Shown: positions 1 through 3,829 of the stretch, in pieces
How the letters are laid out: the number at the start of each line of letters is the position of its first letter
Position numbering within the stretch: position 1 is the stretch's first letter
NCBI GenBank assembly: GCA_001818895.1
Contig: MHLB01000025.1
Coordinates: forward strand, 12,525 to 18,120
DNA from: Candidatus Liptonbacteria bacterium RIFCSPLOWO2_01_FULL_53_13
GTDB lineage: Bacteria; Patescibacteriota; Minisyncoccia; UBA6257; 2-01-FULL-56-20
DNA length: 5,596 nt
Reading direction: 5' to 3'
Translations under genes and position numbers: made by a program
The notes under the pieces: generated by a model
Database searches by the model: none
Told to the model about the DNA's origin: nothing
What the model saw: the letters and a program-made list of their open reading frames with translations, nothing else

Positions 1-59
1 TTGCCGTCATCGGTCCATATAAGAACAAGGAGATGTTCGGGAGAATACTCCATTTGTGA
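1..59 (+). CDS. Possible C-terminal tail of an upstream gene (partial)
   Basis: Reading from base 3, the frame gives about 18 residues (AVIGPYKNKEMFGRILHL) and then a TGA at 57-59, which looks like an ordinary protein end. Frame 1 is also open, to a TAG at 88-90, giving a less natural arginine- and serine-rich peptide, so the frame choice is uncertain. There is too little sequence to assign a family. If real, the gene runs in the same direction as everything else in the window and ends about 120 bp before the next start. Confidence 0.3.
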   Translation, partial: AVIGPYKNKEMFGRILHL

Positions 60-177
60 AACCGAGCGGTTTATCGCCAGGGCTTCTTAGGGGATAGGAT
101 TTCGCAGAAAGGAACCCCGCACCGGCGGCGTAGCTCGGATTTGCGCGCCGCCCCGCTTCGTTGTAATCTTCTCCTAT
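60..177 (+). other. Intergenic region with a GC-rich hairpin, possible weak terminator or leader
   Basis: This 118-bp gap precedes the membrane protein gene. It holds a short stem (AAACC/GGTTT with a 4-nt loop, about 60-73) and a stronger one in which GGCGGCG at 124-130 pairs with CGCCGCC at 146-152. No run of T follows the second stem, only TTCGTTGTAATCTT, so it is at best a weak intrinsic terminator. A loose promoter-like pair (TTGCGC at 141-146, TGTAAT at 162-167) has a 15-bp spacer, shorter than the ideal 17. I see no coding sequence or RNA gene here. Confidence 0.35.
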
Positions 178-1206
178 ATGGAGCGGAGGATATACGAAAT
201 TTCATGGGTAAGTTTATGGCGCGTACTGTTTTTTGTGGCGTTCGCTTCGGTGATGTATCTCGGCCTCCGCATCCTTATCGCGCTCTTTCTCGCGGTCGTC
301 ATCTCTTCCGGGCTTGAATTTATCGTGAATTTTTTTGAACGGCGGGGCATCCCGAGGCCCTTGAGCGTCATTCTCATTTTCCTTTTCGCCGCGCTCGCGG
401 TCATCCTCACGGTCTACGCGGTTATTCCGCGCATGCTGGTTGAAGTGAACTCCGTGTTTTCCGGCATTGCAAAATCTACCCCTGCGACGTGGTGGGGGCC
501 ACTTGTTTCCATCCGCGCGACCGAATCCTTCAATTCCGTCATCACTACGATTTCCAACAGGTTTTTTGCGAGCACCTCGTCTCCTTTTGACACGTTCTCA
601 CAGGTGCTTGGCGGATTCGCGCTCGCCGTGTCGGTTATCGCAAGCGCCTTCTACCTCTCGCTTTCCAGGGACGGAGTTGAGCGTTTTATCTGCGCGGTTT
701 TCCCCCTTGATTATCAGGAGAACGCCCTTCGCATCTATACGCGCGCGATCGCGCGCATCGGCAGATGGTTCCGCACGCAGATACTTTTAAGCTTGATTAT
801 GGGCGCGCTGGTGCTTGTCGCGCTGTTGATTCTCGGCGTGAAATACGCATTCCTTATCGCGCTTCTGACCGCGTTCTTTGAGATTGTTCCCTATGTGGGC
901 CCGATCGTTTCGGGCTCCATCGCGGTGCTCGCCGCGCTTCTCACCTCGCCCTCGCTTGCGCTCTACACGCTCATTGTGTTTTTGGTGATCCATCAGATAG
1001 AGAACCACATTCTCGTGCCGCTTCTTCTAGGGCGGAATATCGGGCTCCATCCCGTCATCGTCATCATCGCGCTTCTTATCGGCCTTGAAGTGGGCGGATT
1101 TTTGGGCGTGCTCATTTCCGTTCCGGCGGCGGTAGTCATACAGGAAATTGCGGAAGGATGGGCGGCAGGCCGGCGCGCTCCCACGGAGTCGGTTTCGGTA
1201 GTATGA
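178..1206 (+). CDS. AI-2E family transporter (PF01594 / UPF0118 membrane protein)
   Basis: This 342-residue integral membrane protein belongs to the family named after E. coli TqsA, a proposed autoinducer-2 exporter; other members act as Na+/H+ or small-molecule transporters, so the substrate cannot be read from sequence. Hydrophobic segments lie at about residues 14-44 (probably two passes), 62-83, 141-162, 201-220, 222-254, 260-275 and 290-325, with a soluble stretch at about 84-140. Family marks near the C-terminus are EIVPYVGP (235-242) and the run HQIENHILVP...LGRNIGLHPV (272-293), followed by glycine-rich IGLEVGGFLG (301-310) and SVPAAV (314-319). Length is within the family's usual 330-400. 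The ATG at 178 is chosen because the MERRIYEIS opening just before the first membrane segment resembles family N-termini. There is no Shine-Dalgarno: the preceding bases are TCTTCTCCTAT. The stop is followed after one base by a palindromic repeat leading into metG. Family assignment is secure; calling it an AI-2 exporter is not. Confidence 0.9.
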   Translation: MERRIYEISWVSLWRVLFFVAFASVMYLGLRILIALFLAVVISSGLEFIVNFFERRGIPRPLSVILIFLFAALAVILTVYAVIPRMLVEVNSVFSGIAKSTPATWWGPLVSIRATESFNSVITTISNRFFASTSSPFDTFSQVLGGFALAVSVIASAFYLSLSRDGVERFICAVFPLDYQENALRIYTRAIARIGRWFRTQILLSLIMGALVLVALLILGVKYAFLIALLTAFFEIVPYVGPIVSGSIAVLAALLTSPSLALYTLIVFLVIHQIENHILVPLLLGRNIGLHPVIVIIALLIGLEVGGFLGVLISVPAAVVIQEIAEGWAAGRRAPTESVSVV

Positions 1207-1207
1207 A

Positions 1208-1314
1208 AGTAATCGCTAATATCGCAAATGTTCTCGAAATAACGCGAATGGAAATCAGAATAACGAATTAATTCATTCGCGATATTTGCTAGATTCGCAT
1301 TGTTCGCGATTACT
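1208..1314. repeat. Palindromic repeat element, copy A (upstream of metG)
   Basis: This 107-bp element begins one base after the transporter's stop codon and ends two bases before the metG ATG. Its ends are inverted: it starts AGTAATCGC and finishes GCGATTACT, and the outer 22 bases pair at 17 of 22 positions. An inner stem pairs AAATAACGCGAATG (1237-1250) with CATTCGCGATATTT (1274-1287) at 13 of 14 positions, so the transcript could fold into a long interrupted hairpin. It is clearly homologous, and in the same orientation, to the element at 2759-2863. No target-site duplication is evident. It looks like a non-autonomous MITE-like or REP/ERIC-type element, although no mobilising enzyme is visible here. 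Confidence 0.85.
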
Positions 1315-1316
1315 CT

Positions 1317-2756
1317 ATGAAATTTTATCTCACGACGACGCTTCCTTACGTAAACGCAGTTCCCCATATGGGGCATGCGCTTGAGTTCGTGCAGGCGGAT
1401 GCGATTGCCCGCCACGCCCGCGCGGGAGGCGCGGAGGTTATTTTCAATATCGGCACGGACGAGCACGGCGACAAGAATTATCGCAAGGCGGTTGAGCAGG
1501 GGAAAGACCCGCAGGCGTATGCGGACGAATACGCGGAGCGCTTCCGCGACCTGGCGAAAACGCTCAATATCAGCTACACGAACTTTGTCCGCACCACGGA
1601 CCCGCATCACAAAGCGGCTGCGCAGGAATTTTGGAAGCGGTCCGCCGCGAACGGCGATATTTACAAGCACACGCAAAAAATAATGTATTGCGTGGGGTGC
1701 GAACTTGAAAAAACCGATTCGGAGCTTGAGGACGGCAAGTGCCCGGTGCATCCGAACCTGAAGATCGAGGAGCGCGAAGAAGAAAATTATTTCTTCCGGT
1801 TTTCCAAATACCAAGACGCGCTTCTGGAGCTCTACCGGACCCGCCCCGATTTCGTGGTGCCGGAGCTGCGCATGCGGGAGATAACGGCGTTCGTGAAAAA
1901 CGGCCTGCACGACTTCAGCATTTCACGGCTCAAGGCGAAAATGCCGTGGGGGGTGCCCGTGCCCGGGGACGACGCGCACGTAATGTATGTGTGGTTTGAC
2001 GCGCTCGTGAACTATATTTCAACCCTGGGCTGGCCCAAGGACGAGGAACGTTTCAAGGCGTTCTGGCCGGGCGTGCAGATCGCCGGCAAAGACAATCTGC
2101 GCCAGCAATCCGCGATATGGCAGGCGATGCTTTTGTCCGCGAAACTTTCGCCGTCAAAGCAAGTCATCATTCACGGATTCATCACAAGCGAAGGGGAGAA
2201 GATGAGCAAGAGCTTGGGGAATGTCGCCGACCCGCTTGAAATAATCAAAAAATACGGCGCGGATGCCTTGCGTTACTGGCTCCTGCGCGACATTTCTCCC
2301 TTTGAGGACGGCGATTTCACATGGGAGAAATTTGACGCGCGCTACCATGCGGACCTTGCGAACGGCATTGGCAATTTTGCCGCGCGCGTGCTCGCGCTGG
2401 CGGAAAAAGCGGGAGTGTTAAAAGATGGCGCTCCCGACGAAAGAATTGTTGAGATGGCAAAGCGCGCGCGCGAAACGGCGGAAACAAAAATGAAAGAATA
2501 CCGGTTTCACGAAGCGCTCGGCGCGATCTGGGAGCTCATCTCTTTCGGTGACGCGTACGTGAACGAAACAAAGCCATGGGAAAACAATGATGCTCGCGCG
2601 GTCTATAACGCGGTCGTTATTCTTGATAACGTCGCGGCGCTCCTCGCGCCGTTCCTTCCGGAAACCGCGGAAAAGATCACCAAGTCAATCGTCTGGAAAT
2701 CCCCGCACGAGCTCACCGCATCAAAGATCGGGATATTATTCCCGCGCATCCAGTGA
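1317..2756 (+). CDS. metG: Methionyl-tRNA synthetase (short form, divergent methionine pocket)
   Basis: This 479-residue class I synthetase charges tRNA-Met with methionine in the cytoplasm using ATP. The HIGH motif is HMGH at 17-20, preceded by LPY (9-11). TDEHG is at 47-51. A single zinc knuckle of the Thermus type is formed by C125-x2-C128 and C142-x2-H145. YVWFDALVNY (224-233) carries the pocket tryptophan, and KMSKS is at 295-299. In the anticodon-binding helices N353, R357 and W421 match E. coli N391, R395 and W461. The protein stops directly after that domain, so the C-terminal EMAP/Trbp111-like tRNA-binding domain of many bacterial MetRS is absent. Oddity: where most MetRS have GKD-I-x-x-FH, this one reads GKDNLRQQ (257-264), placing Asn and Gln at positions equivalent to E. 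coli I297 and H301. The ATG at 1317 gives a normal N-terminus (MKFYLTTTLPYVNA); no Shine-Dalgarno precedes it because the repeat ends two bases upstream. tatD follows, a common arrangement. Confidence 0.96.
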   Translation: MKFYLTTTLPYVNAVPHMGHALEFVQADAIARHARAGGAEVIFNIGTDEHGDKNYRKAVEQGKDPQAYADEYAERFRDLAKTLNISYTNFVRTTDPHHKAAAQEFWKRSAANGDIYKHTQKIMYCVGCELEKTDSELEDGKCPVHPNLKIEEREEENYFFRFSKYQDALLELYRTRPDFVVPELRMREITAFVKNGLHDFSISRLKAKMPWGVPVPGDDAHVMYVWFDALVNYISTLGWPKDEERFKAFWPGVQIAGKDNLRQQSAIWQAMLLSAKLSPSKQVIIHGFITSEGEKMSKSLGNVADPLEIIKKYGADALRYWLLRDISPFEDGDFTWEKFDARYHADLANGIGNFAARVLALAEKAGVLKDGAPDERIVEMAKRARETAETKMKEYRFHEALGAIWELISFGDAYVNETKPWENNDARAVYNAVVILDNVAALLAPFLPETAEKITKSIVWKSPHELTASKIGILFPRIQ

Positions 2757-2758
2757 AA

Positions 2759-2863
2759 AGTAATCGCGAACATCGCGAATGTTTTCAAAATAACGCGAAT
2801 AATGAACACCAAGGATTTAAATCATTAGCGATATTTGCTTGATTCGCGTTGTTCGCGATTACT
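2759..2863. repeat. Palindromic repeat element, copy B (upstream of tatD)
   Basis: This 105-bp element is homologous to the one at 1208-1314 and lies in the same orientation. It is the better preserved copy: its terminal inverted repeats, 2759-2780 and 2842-2863, pair at 21 of 22 positions, each beginning AGTAATCGCGAACA when read inward. It starts two bases after the metG stop and ends three bases before the tatD ATG, so it fills the whole intergenic space. The two copies agree best at their ends and in AATAACGCGAAT and GCGATATTTGCT; the centre has diverged. A TTG at 2849 inside the element is in frame with tatD but is not a likely start. Confidence 0.87.
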
Positions 2864-2866
2864 CTG

Positions 2867-3721
2867 ATGTACTTTGACTCCCACACCCACATCCAGTTCT
2901 CGGCATTCGGCGAAGACTATAAAGAAGTGATTGCCCGCGCGCTCGCCTCGGGCGTAGGATTGGTGAACGTCGGCACCCAGCGCGACACTTCAAAGCGCGC
3001 GATTGAAATTGCGCACGAGTTTGAGAACGAACCGGTCTATGCTACCGTAGGGCTCCACCCGATTCACACCGAAAAATCGTTTCACGATGCGCAGGAACTT
3101 GGCATAGGCGAAAAAGCGCAAGAATTTACCAGCCGCGGCGAGCAATTTGATTTCGACTATTACAAAAAACTTGCGGAGGACAAAAAAGTTCTCGCGATAG
3201 GCGAGTGCGGGCTTGATTATTATCATTTGGGCGACGACACCAAGAAGAAACAGGCGGAGGTATTTATCGCCCAGATTGAAGTGGCAAAAGCCGTCGGAAA
3301 GCCATTAATGGTCCACTGCCGTAACGCATTCCCTGACCTTATTCAACTACTCACTACTCACTACCAACTACTCACTGCCCCCCACCCCGGCATCGCCCAC
3401 TTTTTCACCGGAACCATAGACGATGCAAAGCAATTATTGGAGCTTGGATTCTCGTTTTCCTTCGGCGGAGCCATCACGTTCCCGCCCAGAAAAGGCAAAA
3501 CGGAAGGCGATTATGATGCGGCGATAAAATATATCCCCGTTGACCGGATTTTCTCGGAAACCGATGCGCCCTACGTGGCACCCGCGCTCCATCGCGGAAA
3601 GCGCAACGAACCCGCGTATATAATTGAAGTAGTGGAACGGCTTGCGTGGCTTAAAGGTGTACAACCCGAGGAAATGAAGGCGCAAATCCGGGAGAATACA
3701 AAGCGTGTCTTTAGAATTTAA
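2867..3721 (+). CDS. tatD: TatD-family metal-dependent hydrolase (DNase-like)
   Basis: This 284-residue protein is a TIM-barrel hydrolase of the TatD/YcfH/YabD family, whose studied members are two-metal 3'-5' exonucleases acting on DNA or RNA. All expected metal ligands are visible: H6 and H8 in DSHTH, E113 in GECGLDYY, H150 in MVHCRNA, H178 in AHFFTGT, and D233 in SETDAPY. It is somewhat longer than the usual 255-265 residues because of additions at about 76-105 and 160-174; the second is encoded by a short internal repeat. The ATG at 2867 is chosen because it puts DSHTH at residues 4-8, as is normal; the upstream TTG at 2849 would add six residues encoded by the repeat element. No Shine-Dalgarno is present. 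The gene follows metG, as in many bacteria including B. subtilis (metS-yabD). The in vivo substrate is not evident from sequence. Confidence 0.94.
   Translation: MYFDSHTHIQFSAFGEDYKEVIARALASGVGLVNVGTQRDTSKRAIEIAHEFENEPVYATVGLHPIHTEKSFHDAQELGIGEKAQEFTSRGEQFDFDYYKKLAEDKKVLAIGECGLDYYHLGDDTKKKQAEVFIAQIEVAKAVGKPLMVHCRNAFPDLIQLLTTHYQLLTAPHPGIAHFFTGTIDDAKQLLELGFSFSFGGAITFPPRKGKTEGDYDAAIKYIPVDRIFSETDAPYVAPALHRGKRNEPAYIIEVVERLAWLKGVQPEEMKAQIRENTKRVFRI
3344..3378 (+). repeat. Short internal direct repeat within tatD
   Basis: The 12-mer CAACTACTCACT occurs at 3344-3355 and again at 3365-3376, with a third partial copy (ACTACTCACTAC) between them. It encodes QLLTTHYQLLT (residues 160-170), which adds residues between the barrel strand carrying H150 and the one carrying H178, a position that is usually a short surface loop. 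The strong C/T/A bias differs from the surrounding coding sequence, which suggests slippage expansion or insertion of a small intergenic-type repeat tolerated in frame. Confidence 0.7.
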
Positions 3722-3725
3722 TTGT

Positions 3726-3810
3726 GTCATCCCCGCGAAGGCGGGGATCCAGGTAAAGCGCGACGGCCTTCCCAATACATCCTAGATTTCCGATTGTAGC
3801 CGGGAATGAC
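3726..3810. repeat. Palindromic intergenic repeat of the 'WIPAFAGMT' type
   Basis: This element of about 85 bp starts with GTCATCCCCGCGAAGGCGGG and ends with CCGGGAATGAC, so the termini are inverted (GTCATYCCCG at each end, read inward). Its left arm contains a perfect small hairpin, CCCCGC-GAAG-GCGGGG (3730-3745). Read on the minus strand, the left arm translates as WIPAFAGMT, a peptide I recognise from spurious ORFs over this widespread bacterial repeat family. It starts four bases after the tatD stop and ends 19 bases before the leuS start. It could stabilise the tatD transcript end; no T-run follows, so it is not a clear terminator. Confidence 0.8.
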
Positions 3811-3829
3811 AAACGGGCAAGTTTCATTT

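Noticed and set aside
121..177. A tRNA or other small RNA gene suggested by the GGCGGCG...CGCCGCC stem
   Set aside because: No D-arm, anticodon arm or GTTCRA T-loop can be placed; only one simple hairpin is present.
993..1910. A 305-residue minus-strand open frame across the transporter end and the metG start
   Set aside because: It lies opposite metG, whose motifs are unmistakable, spans the repeat element, and its arginine- and histidine-rich translation shows no family motif. It is a shadow frame.
1208..2863. CRISPR array or composite transposon from the repeated elements
   Set aside because: Only two copies 1.5 kb apart with a housekeeping gene between them, no spacers, no transposase and no target duplication.
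2849..2866. Extended tatD start at the TTG codon
   Set aside because: The six extra residues would be encoded by the repeat end. The ATG at 2867 gives the normal TatD N-terminus (MYFDSHTH).
3434..3775. Minus-strand frame containing WIPAFAGMT
   Set aside because: This is the known spurious translation of the palindromic repeat at 3726-3810, continuing into the complement of tatD.
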